From NCBI GenBank assembly GCA_910577155.1, contig CAJTMS010000033.1, positions 1 through 24,728 on the forward strand: a DNA stretch of 24,728 nucleotides. The letters are read 5' to 3'. The notes beneath the pieces were generated by a model. That model saw nothing but the letters and a program-made list of their open reading frames with translations, made no database searches and was not told the origin of the DNA. The stretch is from an uncultured Mailhella sp. (GTDB lineage: Bacteria > Desulfobacterota > Desulfovibrionia > Desulfovibrionales > Desulfovibrionaceae). Of the stretch, positions 14,620 through 22,900 are shown one piece after another. Numbering within the stretch: the first letter of the stretch is position 1; every line of letters starts with the position of its first letter. The translations under genes were made by a program, and so were the position numbers.

Positions 14620-15504
14620 TTAAGCCAATGCAAGGTGCTTGATACCTGCCTTCGGGGGATTGCCGAACATTTTTTTATATTCACGGCTGAATTGTGTAGG
14701 ACTTTCGTAGCCCACTTCATAGCTGGCATTGGCAACATCATAATTCCCGGTAAGCATGAGTCTCTGTGCTTCATAGAGTTTTAATTGCTTTTGATACTGC
14801 AGAGGGCTTACTTGGGTAATCTTTTTGAAATTGCGGTAAAAAGAGGAAGGAGCCATATTGACGTGCTCAGCCAATTCATCCATATTAATTTTTTCATTAA
14901 AACGGTTTTTTATAATAGAAATTGCCTGTGCTATTTGATTTGGACGGGTACCTTTTGTATTGATAATCCGCAGCTGGCTGCCAAGTTCCCCCGTAAGCAG
15001 GCAGTAATAAATTTCTTTAATAATAATGGGAGAGAGGATTTTTTGTTCATGCTCAGGCTTTTCCAGAAGCTGTGCCAAACGATAAAAGGAATCAAGCAAT
15101 TCTGCGTCAGTATCGGCAATGGCAAGGGATTTTTCTTCATTGTCTGAAGCGTTATTGGGTGACTTTGGCAAATCGGTTTCAAGAATAAGGTTTGAAATAA
15201 TAGAAGAATTGAGTTCAAGAATAAGCACAACAAAGGGTTCTTCGGCACTTGCCTCAGCAACTCTGCTTGAAACAGGGATATCCGTGCAGGAAACGACATA
15301 TTGTCCCCTTGTATACTTAATATATGTTCATTACCATAAAATAAATGCTTCAAACCCTGCACAACAAGGATACAGCTTGGCTCATAAAAACATTTCAGAA
15401 AATCCGTTGTATGGATACGTTTTACAATTCTGACCCCGGAAGTTGCCCAGATCAGGAATATTTCTTAAAATAATATTACGGATAACAGTATACTTTTCTT
15501 CCAT
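14620..15504 (-). pseudogene. AraC-family regulator broken by two frameshifts
   Basis: The C-terminal two thirds are open and contain the paired helix-turn-helix AraC domain (MDELAEHVNMAPSSFYRNFK...YESPTQFSREYKKMFG). The N-terminal AraC_N-type domain can be read only across three frames. An ATG at 15504 with AAGGGA upstream opens about 20 codons. An extra base in a GGG run (15446-15448) shifts to the frame reading TSGVRIVKRIHTTDFLKCFY. An extra AT pair in an ATATAT tract (15319-15325) shifts back to KYTRGQYVVSCTDIPVSSRV. As written, translation stops at a TGA at 15384-15382 after 40 codons. The two indels add up to three bases, so the ends are in one frame. Sequencing or assembly error is an alternative. 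Confidence 0.8.
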
Positions 15505-15551
15505 ATTGATTCCCTTCGGATATAATTTTACTCATTTCGTAACAGATAGCA

Positions 15552-16358
15552 TTAATTTGTTATTTTTTCAATCTCACAAAAGTATTTTTTCTTATTTTGG
15601 ACAGTATATGTATAAATATTTTTTGTATTCCACTGAAATGTATCCGTATTAAATTTTGATGCATTAATTTTTTCTAGGGTAAGAAAAATAATTGCACCAT
15701 TTTCATTTTGTGAGGCTAAATAGGGTGCAACAAAATCAAGCATTTTTTCATAGGGCATGAAGGCACGGCTGATAATCAGCTTTGCTTTTTTTCCTGCCAT
15801 AAAGTTTTCAGCACGGTCTCTGCAAACAAAAGTGTTTTCCAGTCCCAGTTTGGTACAAACCATATTCAGGAAAAGAGCACGTTTTTCCCGTGCTTCAACA
15901 AGGGTATAGGTACCTTGATTCCAAAGGATACGCAAGGGAATACCCGGAAGTCCCGCTCCTGCCCCCAAGTCCCAGACGGAAAAACGATGTTCATTTTCAT
16001 GATATTGAAAAGAATAGAGCTTTTCATTTTGCATATTGAACGGAAGCGTGGACGGAGCAAAAAATGGGTGGGAATAGAGGTATTTTGCAAGGTGCAAACT
16101 GTCCACAATAAGCTCTGCTATAATATCTTCCCAAGTTGATTTACCGACTAAATTCATGGACAAATTCCATTTTTGCAAAAGAAATACATATTCATAAAGG
16201 GCAGAAAGCTGCGGCATAGTCAGGGAAAATCCAAGCTTTAAACAAAGCTCGTTGATACTGTCAACGCTGAGCTTTTGTGTTGCCCGTTGGACTTTAAAGA
16301 TATTTTTTGAGCTTTTTTTGACGCTGTAAATTGGTTTATAAGGATTGGGCTTTGGCAT
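15552..16358 (-). CDS. rsmG: 16S rRNA (guanine527-N7)-methyltransferase
   Basis: Methylates N7 of G527 in 16S rRNA with S-adenosylmethionine. 268 residues. The Rossmann methyltransferase core is visible: LQKWNLSMNLVGKSTWEDI (RsmG signature), the SAM loop VWDLGAGAGLPGIPL, and LVEAREKRALFLN. The protein is longer than the typical 200-230 residues, with a basic, non-conserved N-terminal extension of about 30 residues and a loop of about 30 residues before the SAM motif. The start has no clear ribosome site and lies one base after the plsC stop, so the true start is uncertain or coupled. Confidence 0.93.
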   Translation of the reverse strand: MPKPNPYKPIYSVKKSSKNIFKVQRATQKLSVDSINELCLKLGFSLTMPQLSALYEYVFLLQKWNLSMNLVGKSTWEDIIAELIVDSLHLAKYLYSHPFFAPSTLPFNMQNEKLYSFQYHENEHRFSVWDLGAGAGLPGIPLRILWNQGTYTLVEAREKRALFLNMVCTKLGLENTFVCRDRAENFMAGKKAKLIISRAFMPYEKMLDFVAPYLASQNENGAIIFLTLEKINASKFNTDTFQWNTKNIYTYTVQNKKKYFCEIEKITN

Positions 16359-16359
16359 A

Positions 16360-17124
16360 TTATAAAAAGCTGTTATAGGTGCTTACAATAAAGTCTACAC
16401 ATTTCTGGTGTTCTTCTTTTCCGTTATTGCTTATAATTTCAAGGGGTTCTCCAAAGGTTATGCGGATTGGAATATTGGGATTGATGGGACCAAAATCCTT
16501 GGTAATGGAGCTTGTTCCCCAAGCTTTCGTATTGAGGGCAACAGGGATAATCGGAGCATTCGCTTTTTTTGCCAGTTTGACACCGAGGGAGCTGAAATCT
16601 TCCGCTTTGACTTCCGGTTTTCGTGTGCCTTGGGGAAAAATGATGATAGATTCCCCATTTGCCAATTTTTTTTGTCCTTCTTCAAGAACAACAGCCAAGT
16701 CATGACGGGGGTTGGTTCTTGTAACCACAATGGGATTTTCAGCTTTCAGCACCGGACCGAGCATAGGGTATTTCAAAAGAGATTCTTTGACGACAAAGGT
16801 ATGGTTGCAGACAGGCTGAATAATACCGGGGAGGAAAAAAGTTTCAAGGGTACTCATGTGGTTTGCCACAAAAACACAAGGTTTATTGAGGGTTGTGATA
16901 TTTTCATGCCCTTCGATAATGATATCAGCACCAATGCTTTCCATAGCTCGCCCTACCAAGACACTGTCATAAACCCAGCGTTCATTGGAATATTGACCGG
17001 CCAGAGCAACACGGGAAGCGTCATAGACAATTTTTAATAATTTTCCATAAAAAACAGCTGTAGCAAAAGCACGTTTTTTATTTTTTTTATGATAATTTTG
17101 TGCATATTGGTAAATCATTTCCAT
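16360..17124 (-). CDS. 1-acyl-glycerol-3-phosphate acyltransferase-like protein
   Basis: PlsC-type LPLAT enzyme expected to transfer an acyl chain to lysophospholipid at the inner membrane. 254 residues. Motif I is NHMSTLE (His89, Glu94), an HX4E instead of the usual HX4D. Motif III is FPQGTR (163-168) instead of FPEGTR. The region between contains RTNPRHD and the C-terminal segment APIIPVALNT, as in the family. The fold is preserved, so activity is plausible but the catalytic dyad is altered. It lies 31 bases after rarA and one base before rsmG. Confidence 0.85.
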   Translation of the reverse strand: MEMIYQYAQNYHKKNKKRAFATAVFYGKLLKIVYDASRVALAGQYSNERWVYDSVLVGRAMESIGADIIIEGHENITTLNKPCVFVANHMSTLETFFLPGIIQPVCNHTFVVKESLLKYPMLGPVLKAENPIVVTRTNPRHDLAVVLEEGQKKLANGESIIIFPQGTRKPEVKAEDFSSLGVKLAKKANAPIIPVALNTKAWGTSSITKDFGPINPNIPIRITFGEPLEIISNNGKEEHQKCVDFIVSTYNSFL

Positions 17125-17155
17125 AGTAAAATCCCCATAACAGAATGATATAATA

Positions 17156-18418
17156 TTATTTTTTTGTTACACGTTTCCAGCTGAGGTAAAGATTTTTTTC
17201 TTCTCCATTTTGTTTTGGAAAATAATATTCTTTATTCACAACCGTCTCAGGCAGATATTCTTGTTCAATATAACCGCTGGGGGCATCGTGAGGGTATAAA
17301 TACCCTTTTTTATAGCCCCATTCTTTTTGCAGTTTAGTAGAAGCATTCCTTAAATGCAAGGGAACAGGCTGCATGCCGTTTTTACGAATTTCCTGACACA
17401 CATTATGATAGGCAGTATAGGTGCTGTTGCTTTTGGGGGCAAGGGCAAGATAGACAACAGTTTCAGAAAGGGGAATAACCCCTTCCGGCATGCCGATAAA
17501 TTCAACAGCCTGCTGACAGGCAACAGCTTGCCCAAGAGCCTTTGGATCAGCAAGTCCAATATCTTCTGAAGCAGAAATAATGAGCCTTCGGCAAATAAAG
17601 CGGGGGTCTTCGCCTCCCTCCAGCAGACTTGCCAAATAATACAAAGCGGCATTGGGATCACTGCCGCGAATGGATTTTATCAGCGCTGACGCCAATTCAT
17701 AATGGCTGTCACCATTTTTATCGTGTCTGGCAATAACTTTGGGCAGAGCTTTTTGAGCCTGTTCCAGATTTTGTTTTTCTTTTGGCAAAGAAAAAACATA
17801 TTCCACAAGGTTGAAGAGGGTGCGCGCATCTCCGGAACTTGCAGAGCATAAAAAATCGATTAACGCTTCATCAAGATTAATACCTTTTTTGTCGCATGCT
17901 GATAATGCTAATTTTTTAAGGTTTTCTTTATGTAAAGGATTAAGCTTTAAAACGTGCAGACGGGATAAGAGTTGTCTTGTGACAGAAAAAGAGGGATTTT
18001 CTGTGGTTGTGGCAATAAGGGTTATTTCTCCGCTTTCAAGGATTGGCAGGAAAAAATCCTGCTGTGCTTTTGAGAATCTGTGCAGTTCGTCCAAAATGAG
18101 GATATCAATGCCTTGCAGCAGCTTGCGCAATTGCTGTAAACCGACTTCAGGAGCAGAAAGCCGCAGGGTATGCTTTGAGTGGTGATTTGCCAGAATAAGG
18201 GCAAGGGAGGATTTTCCGCAGCCGGGAGGACCAAAAAGCAAAAGACTGGGCAAACGCGGAGAATGAAAGAGCGTTTGGAGCTGTTCTGAAAGGTGTTCTT
18301 GTCCTACGTACTCGCTTAAATCAAGGGGACGCAGTTCTTCCGGCAAAGGTTTTAGTGTTTCTTTTGCTGTTTGTTCCACCAATGAAGTCCAAGCACCATG
18401 ACTGCTGCTGTTTCCCAT
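17156..18418 (-). CDS. rarA: Replication-associated recombination protein A (AAA+ ATPase)
   Basis: RarA/MgsA clamp-loader-like ATPase acting at stalled replication forks. 420 residues. Walker A GPPGCGKS (63-70), Walker B with Asp110-Glu111 (LILDELHRF), sensor ATTTENPSFSV, and arginine-finger region SRLHVLKL. The C-terminal tetramerisation region includes SEDIGLADP and NASTKLQKEWGYKKGYLYPHD. The ATG at 18418 lies 67 bases inside the end of rsmE, with AGGA seven bases upstream. A shorter start after the rsmE stop cannot be excluded because conserved sequence begins only near residue 27 (PEELRPLDLSEYVGQEHL). Confidence 0.94.
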   Translation of the reverse strand: MGNSSSHGAWTSLVEQTAKETLKPLPEELRPLDLSEYVGQEHLSEQLQTLFHSPRLPSLLLFGPPGCGKSSLALILANHHSKHTLRLSAPEVGLQQLRKLLQGIDILILDELHRFSKAQQDFFLPILESGEITLIATTTENPSFSVTRQLLSRLHVLKLNPLHKENLKKLALSACDKKGINLDEALIDFLCSASSGDARTLFNLVEYVFSLPKEKQNLEQAQKALPKVIARHDKNGDSHYELASALIKSIRGSDPNAALYYLASLLEGGEDPRFICRRLIISASEDIGLADPKALGQAVACQQAVEFIGMPEGVIPLSETVVYLALAPKSNSTYTAYHNVCQEIRKNGMQPVPLHLRNASTKLQKEWGYKKGYLYPHDAPSGYIEQEYLPETVVNKEYYFPKQNGEEKNLYLSWKRVTKK

Positions 18419-19077
18419 CGTAAAATCCTGTCTCCGATCGTATATGTTTTAAAACCTGCATTTTTAAACAGTTCCACTTCTTGGGGGCTAAAGCCACCCT
18501 CAGGACCTATCACACAAATGGTATTGCCGCTGAGCCCCAGTTCTTTTTCTGATAAAAAAGCGTCATGGGCATAATCACTTTCTACAAGAAGCTGTTTATG
18601 GTCAAAGTTTTTTGATTTTTCAATAAGTTCCTGCACTCCCTGTGTAACAGAACATAGTTCGGGCAGATAAGGATTACGGCATTGTTTTGCCCCTGCAATA
18701 AGCTGTTCCTGCCATGAGGCTTTTATGTCTTGAGGCACAGGAAACTGGCTTCGCTCTGCCTGCCAAAACCAAAGGGCATGAGCTTCCAGTTCAACACTTT
18801 TTTCCAGCATAAAACCGCGGCGTGCAGCTTTTCCCCACCCCAAGGCAAGAGTAATTTTTGCCGTATCTTCCGGATATATTTTTTCGGAACAAAGGGTTAA
18901 CTTTGCCTCTTTCTTCGTTATGGTCTGGATTAAACAAATTGCTTCTTTGCCTTTTCCGTCAAGAAGGGTGATTTGTTCATCTTCTTTTAAACGGAGGACT
19001 TTTGATAAATGGTGAAATTCACTTCCTGTTAAAATTAAATCCTGCCAATTATTCGGTTCTAAATAAAATGCATGCAT
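18352..19077 (-). CDS. rsmE: 16S rRNA (uracil1498-N3)-methyltransferase
   Basis: SPOUT-class methyltransferase that modifies U1498 of 16S rRNA. 241 residues. The N-terminal PUA-like part begins with EFHHLSKVLRLKEDE. The knotted SAM site is seen as ICVIGPEGGFSPQEVELF and later LGDRILR-like IGDRILRWETA, both diagnostic. It starts two bases after the stop of the 576-aa gene, with only a weak ribosome site, so translation is probably coupled. Its last 22 codons overlap the rarA start. Confidence 0.95.
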   Translation of the reverse strand: MHAFYLEPNNWQDLILTGSEFHHLSKVLRLKEDEQITLLDGKGKEAICLIQTITKKEAKLTLCSEKIYPEDTAKITLALGWGKAARRGFMLEKSVELEAHALWFWQAERSQFPVPQDIKASWQEQLIAGAKQCRNPYLPELCSVTQGVQELIEKSKNFDHKQLLVESDYAHDAFLSEKELGLSGNTICVIGPEGGFSPQEVELFKNAGFKTYTIGDRILRWETAAVMVLGLHWWNKQQKKH

Positions 19078-19079
19078 AA

Positions 19080-20810
19080 TTAAAACCCGCTGTAAAATTC
19101 CTGTGATTTTGTATGTGACTTTTGAATGCTTACAATTTCATCACGCACAGCAATAAGCTTTCCATAATTTTTTTTGATTTCCAGTCCTCTTGCTGTGAGT
19201 TGGTTTTCTGACTTTTCAATATAATTTCGCAATAAATACCGATTATTTAAAATCCTGTCTATTTCATACAGAGTGCTTTCAATAATAGTTTCAAAATAAT
19301 GGATACTTTCTAAACGAAGTTCTTTGGCTATATTGAGCGCTTCAGTAATCATTTGTTCGTAATTAAGGGTTTTGTCTTTATATTTTCTGGTACTGATTTC
19401 TTCCAGCACACGGACTTTTCTTGCTTGTAAAATAAAACTGTATTTGTTTAAATTTTCTTGGACAAGTTCACGAAGTTCTGATGAATCATCAGCATTTAAT
19501 TTTGTGAGATACGCCTCAAGAATTTTACTTAAATCGAGGAAAAATTCGTCACTGTAACTGATAATCCTGCGTTGATGCTTGGAAAGCCATGTATAAAGAA
19601 ATTTCAGGCGTTTTTCTTCCGTATCGGTATTTTCGATAAGTTCTGTTTTCTTATAAATAACAGTACCGTAATATTCACCGCGGATAATATCGTTGAGACG
19701 GATAATAAGATTGGTGGAGGAACGAAGGACATTGATATTGGTAATGGACTTTCCGGTCAGAGGATGGATAATTTCGTGGGACATAATGGAAAGTGCTCTG
19801 TCCTGTCGAACGTTTCCTTTATTGAATGCGTGTTGTTTATAGAGCGTTCTGAGAATGATAACACGTTTTTTCTCGTCCACAAATGCATTGTGTTCTTTAA
19901 TTTCATTGATAATCTCTGCCTGTTCTTTATCAATGCTGACAAGGGTTATTTTTTCAACAGAAGGATACCGTGAATGGAGATGATCGTTCCAGATGGTTGT
20001 AATAACTCTGTCAGATTGTCCCAGCACGCGGATAAGGAAATTTTCTCCGGCTTTATGCAAACGTCTTGAAAAGAGTGCGGCGGAGGTTCTTCGTTCCGAG
20101 GCAATAGGAAAGCCATAGAGTTCCATAAGATATTGCATGACAAAGTTTCTGTTGCGTTGGTACAACTCATCATTTCCCATTTGAAATTTGCCGATGCGAA
20201 GTCCAAAGCGTTTAATTTCACCGTTCATATCAGAAGGGAATGAAGCAAACACTCCTGAGAGTTGGTAATTTCCATAAAAACTTTTGCTCAGAACGTGGGC
20301 TCTATCCATTTCAATGAGATAGGGAAGGAGCTGCGGATAAAGATCCAAAACAGTAATATCCTGCCGCTGAAATTTCTTTTTAAATTCTTCATGCAAATTT
20401 CTTGGCATTTTAGAAAGCATGGTATGGTTATTGATTTGCGTTACATTGCTTTCCAGAGGGCAGCAGGGTCCTTTTGAAAAGGATAAAATTTCTGAAACAG
20501 GGTGCAGTGAGTCATATTGGAAAACTTCCTGAAAAGAGGAGAGTTTTCTGTCAAGCACAAGCATGGAAAAACCGGGCAGGTTATGGTATTCATAGCTGTC
20601 AGATTCAAAAGAAGGCAAAAGGGAACGGATATCAATAAGGGGATAATTTTTATTTTCAAAATAAGGCTTGAGCAATGCTTCGCGAATATGAACAAAATCA
20701 AGAAACTCTTTAAGCTCACAAAGGGCAGTAATGGAAATGAATTTAAAAGCATCAGACTTATTGTCAAAATTCCATTTTGATTGCGTAAAAGCTTCCGAGT
20801 AATGTTTCAT
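19080..20810 (-). CDS. Unrecognised 576-residue hydrophilic protein
   Basis: I do not recognise the family. No signal peptide, no membrane segments and no Walker, HTH or metal-binding motif that I can name. There is a single CC pair near residue 115. The central region contains SHEIIHPLTGKSITNINVLRS, and the C-terminal third (about 430-560) is strongly charged and helical, likely coiled coil (ELRELVQENLNKYSFILQ). It is first in the operon-like run with rsmE, rarA, plsC and rsmG, separated from rsmE by two bases, which suggests cotranscription but not function. AAGGA lies nine bases before the ATG. Divergent from the GAF gene across a 24-bp palindrome. Confidence 0.8.
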   Translation of the reverse strand: MKHYSEAFTQSKWNFDNKSDAFKFISITALCELKEFLDFVHIREALLKPYFENKNYPLIDIRSLLPSFESDSYEYHNLPGFSMLVLDRKLSSFQEVFQYDSLHPVSEILSFSKGPCCPLESNVTQINNHTMLSKMPRNLHEEFKKKFQRQDITVLDLYPQLLPYLIEMDRAHVLSKSFYGNYQLSGVFASFPSDMNGEIKRFGLRIGKFQMGNDELYQRNRNFVMQYLMELYGFPIASERRTSAALFSRRLHKAGENFLIRVLGQSDRVITTIWNDHLHSRYPSVEKITLVSIDKEQAEIINEIKEHNAFVDEKKRVIILRTLYKQHAFNKGNVRQDRALSIMSHEIIHPLTGKSITNINVLRSSTNLIIRLNDIIRGEYYGTVIYKKTELIENTDTEEKRLKFLYTWLSKHQRRIISYSDEFFLDLSKILEAYLTKLNADDSSELRELVQENLNKYSFILQARKVRVLEEISTRKYKDKTLNYEQMITEALNIAKELRLESIHYFETIIESTLYEIDRILNNRYLLRNYIEKSENQLTARGLEIKKNYGKLIAVRDEIVSIQKSHTKSQEFYSGF

Positions 20811-20864
20811 TCTTTCATATCCTTATGAAATATAACTATCTTACTTTGGTAAATTTATCCAGTC

Positions 20865-20888
20865 AAATTTTCAAAATTTTGAAAATTT
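20865..20888. promoter_or_regulatory. 24-bp perfect palindrome in the divergent promoter region
   Basis: AAATTTTCAAAATTTTGAAAATTT equals its own reverse complement over two 12-base halves. It lies 55 bases from the 576-aa start and 75 from the GAF gene start. Being between divergent genes, it cannot be a terminator for either; operator or structural role is more likely. A plausible GAF-gene promoter follows (TTGCAT, 18 bases, TATATT). Confidence 0.6.
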
Positions 20889-20962
20889 TTTTCCGTATTT
20901 TTTTATTGCATAAGAGAGGTTAAATTTGTTATATTTATTGGATTGAAAGAAAGGGCATACCA

Positions 20963-21940
20963 ATGGAAAATTCAAATAATTTTTTTGAAAAAAATAATAT
21001 TATTGATAATTTTTTAGCGTTGACAGCAAGCACTTTTGACGCACATTCTGCTTTACTCTTTATGCCGGAAAGCGAAAACAGCCCCGCAAAACTTATTTCT
21101 TTTTTTAGCATGAGTGAAAAATCCATTCAGCAGGGAGTGCAAATTTCGCAGGGCAAAGGCTTAGTCGGCTGGATTTTAAAAAATAAACAACCGCTTCTTT
21201 ATCAGATTCCTGAAGAAAATAGAGCAAACCTTGGGTATTATTCTGACGAAACGGAAGATTCCATACATTCTTTTATGGGGACATTCGTATCCGGTAATGG
21301 CGCCCTGTGCTTAGACAGCAAAAAGCATAATTTTTTTTCTGATAATCAGCAAAAACTCCTTGATTTGTATGGAAAACTTTTACCCCAGCTTTTTGCCATT
21401 GTCCAAAAAAGTTTTCAGGCAACAACTGTTGAGCAGTATTTTCAATTATTAGAGCATGTTGCTGATCTTAAAAAGAATTATAACGGCTGGTCACCATACT
21501 TGCGGAAACTTTTGCAGCTGCTTTCTGTTTCTCTTGGGTTTGAATATGTTGCTTTTACCTCTTTATCTGAAAAAAAAGAACATTATTATATAGACGGAGA
21601 GTATCCCAGCATTACGGCAAAAAAAGAATTTTCATTCAGCGGAGGTCTTGTTGGCTGGGTTTATAAAAATGAAGAAATTATCCAAAATGACGGCAAGGAT
21701 GCTGTCAGGAATTTGCCGCTTTATGCTAAAAATGATGATTTGCCCGTTTTTCCCGCTACAGTCTGTATTCCTGTCAGGGTGGAAAAAAATATTGCGGCTG
21801 TCCTCTGTTTAGCCTCATCAAGCCCAAAAGAATTTAACAGTGATTTTAAAATTATTACACGGGTAATCAGCGAAGATTTAGCCCAATTTCTGGAAATTGT
21901 CGCTCTTCGGTATCGTGTGCAGAAATATAAAAATAAATAG
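20963..21940 (+). CDS. Double-GAF-domain protein without an output domain
   Basis: 325 residues, cytoplasmic. Two GAF-like sensory domains: about 10-145 (ISQGKGLVGWILKNKQPLL, a typical GAF core) and about 170-315 (FSFSGGLVGWVYKNEEII...PATVCIPVRVEKNIAAVLCLAS). They are joined by a helical linker. No kinase, GGDEF, HD or HTH part is present, so it must act through a partner. Start ATG has AAGGG seven bases upstream. It is divergent from the 576-aa gene. Ligand unknown. Confidence 0.85.
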   Translation: MENSNNFFEKNNIIDNFLALTASTFDAHSALLFMPESENSPAKLISFFSMSEKSIQQGVQISQGKGLVGWILKNKQPLLYQIPEENRANLGYYSDETEDSIHSFMGTFVSGNGALCLDSKKHNFFSDNQQKLLDLYGKLLPQLFAIVQKSFQATTVEQYFQLLEHVADLKKNYNGWSPYLRKLLQLLSVSLGFEYVAFTSLSEKKEHYYIDGEYPSITAKKEFSFSGGLVGWVYKNEEIIQNDGKDAVRNLPLYAKNDDLPVFPATVCIPVRVEKNIAAVLCLASSSPKEFNSDFKIITRVISEDLAQFLEIVALRYRVQKYKNK

Positions 21941-21975
21941 ATAGACTGCAGAACAATTAAATCCGCATTAAAATT

Positions 21976-21997
21976 TGTGATAGAAATATTTATCACA
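21976..21997. terminator. Hairpin between convergent genes
   Basis: Arms TGTGATA / TATCACA with an 8-base loop, lying between the ends of the GAF gene and the hydrolase gene. No proper T run on either strand, so its terminator role is weak. Confidence 0.35.
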
Positions 21998-22010
21998 GTG
22001 CAGGGTAATT

Positions 22011-22517
22011 TTAAAACAGACTATGGATAAATTCAATAGCTGAAGCAACAAAAGGATTTTTTGTGAAATAAAGGTAGAAACAGACAGCTACAAAAAAGAG
22101 AAAGGTAAAAACCTGTTCGGAACAGCCATTTGTTTTTACAAGTTTAACAGCAATTTTTTTATTGGGATTGAGAAAAAGCGGAACCCCTTTTATTGTAAGC
22201 ATATCCGTAAAAATATGAGAAAAAATACCAAGAAAAAATGCATAGCAAATTTCTTTGTACTGCAGTATTTCTTTGCTGTATTTTTGCAGCAGCGGAAAAA
22301 TAAAGTAGCAAATACACCATAAGAGCAAGGCATACCATATCCATGCATGACTGTGTTTTCTGTGAATCCGATTAAAATCAAAACCAATTTTTGTCAGAAA
22401 AAAGTCAATACTGTCCGGTATGGTTGAACCAAAATAACTGGCAGCAATTCCTAATAAATCAAATTTACACGCGGCTGCTGCACCAACAGCAAAAACCCTG
22501 TGGGAAAACCAGTTCAT
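22011..22517 (-). CDS. Membrane-bound metal-dependent hydrolase (YdjM/DUF457 family)
   Basis: 168 residues with about four membrane segments. The family's His/Asp pattern is visible: NWFSHRVFAVG (His6), STIPDSIDFF (Asp35, Asp38), HRKHSHAW (His52, His55, His57), and GIFSHIFTDMLTIKGVPLF (His101, Asp105). Members are proposed metal-dependent hydrolases at the inner membrane; the substrate is not established and no phospholipase activity is shown by the sequence. It starts three bases after the small membrane gene upstream, probably one transcript. Confidence 0.85.
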   Translation of the reverse strand: MNWFSHRVFAVGAAAACKFDLLGIAASYFGSTIPDSIDFFLTKIGFDFNRIHRKHSHAWIWYALLLWCICYFIFPLLQKYSKEILQYKEICYAFFLGIFSHIFTDMLTIKGVPLFLNPNKKIAVKLVKTNGCSEQVFTFLFFVAVCFYLYFTKNPFVASAIEFIHSLF

Positions 22518-22520
22518 ATT

Positions 22521-22718
22521 TTAAACTTTTGTTCTTAAATAGGCAACAATACAGCTTGCAGCAAGGGACATAACAAACCAAAAGACAAGCGCTTTTCCCG
22601 TTGTTGGCTTTTTCATAAAAAATGCTGTATATTGGGGAAGAATAAGGCTGCATAAAGCAATAAAAGTACTTGATACTGCAAGAATAATGAAGAAAAGCAT
22701 TAAATTTTCCATACTCAT
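22521..22718 (-). CDS. Small two-helix membrane protein
   Basis: 65 residues with two hydrophobic helices (about 5-30 and 43-60) separated by a short basic loop (KKPTTGK), and a basic C-terminus. Family not recognised. Two in-frame ATGs (22718 and 22712) share the upstream AAGGAAAGG; either may be used. It lies immediately upstream of the metal-dependent hydrolase and is probably cotranscribed. Confidence 0.6.
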   Translation of the reverse strand: MSMENLMLFFIILAVSSTFIALCSLILPQYTAFFMKKPTTGKALVFWFVMSLAASCIVAYLRTKV

Positions 22719-22900
22719 CCTTTCCTTGTAATCATTTAGTTCGGTGGTGTAATTTCAAGTTTTACTTGACATTTGGACTAATAGCAATTAACTAAATAAA
22801 TTATCATGGCTGATTTTATTTTTACTGCGTGCAAAGTATAGTCAAATTATTTTTTTTTGCAAGTTGTAAGATAGGATTAAAATTTTGGAGTAGATAGATA

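Noticed and set aside
21976..21997. TGTGATA...TATCACA as a CRP/FNR/HcpR-type site.
   Set aside because: The half-site spacing is too wide for these regulators, and it lies between convergent gene ends, not in a promoter.
22734..22797. ATTTAGTT / AACTAAAT inverted repeat with TTGACA nearby, as an operator for the ferredoxin-like gene.
   Set aside because: The arms are 48 bases apart in AT-rich DNA and the -10 match at proper spacing is poor; too weak to list as a feature.
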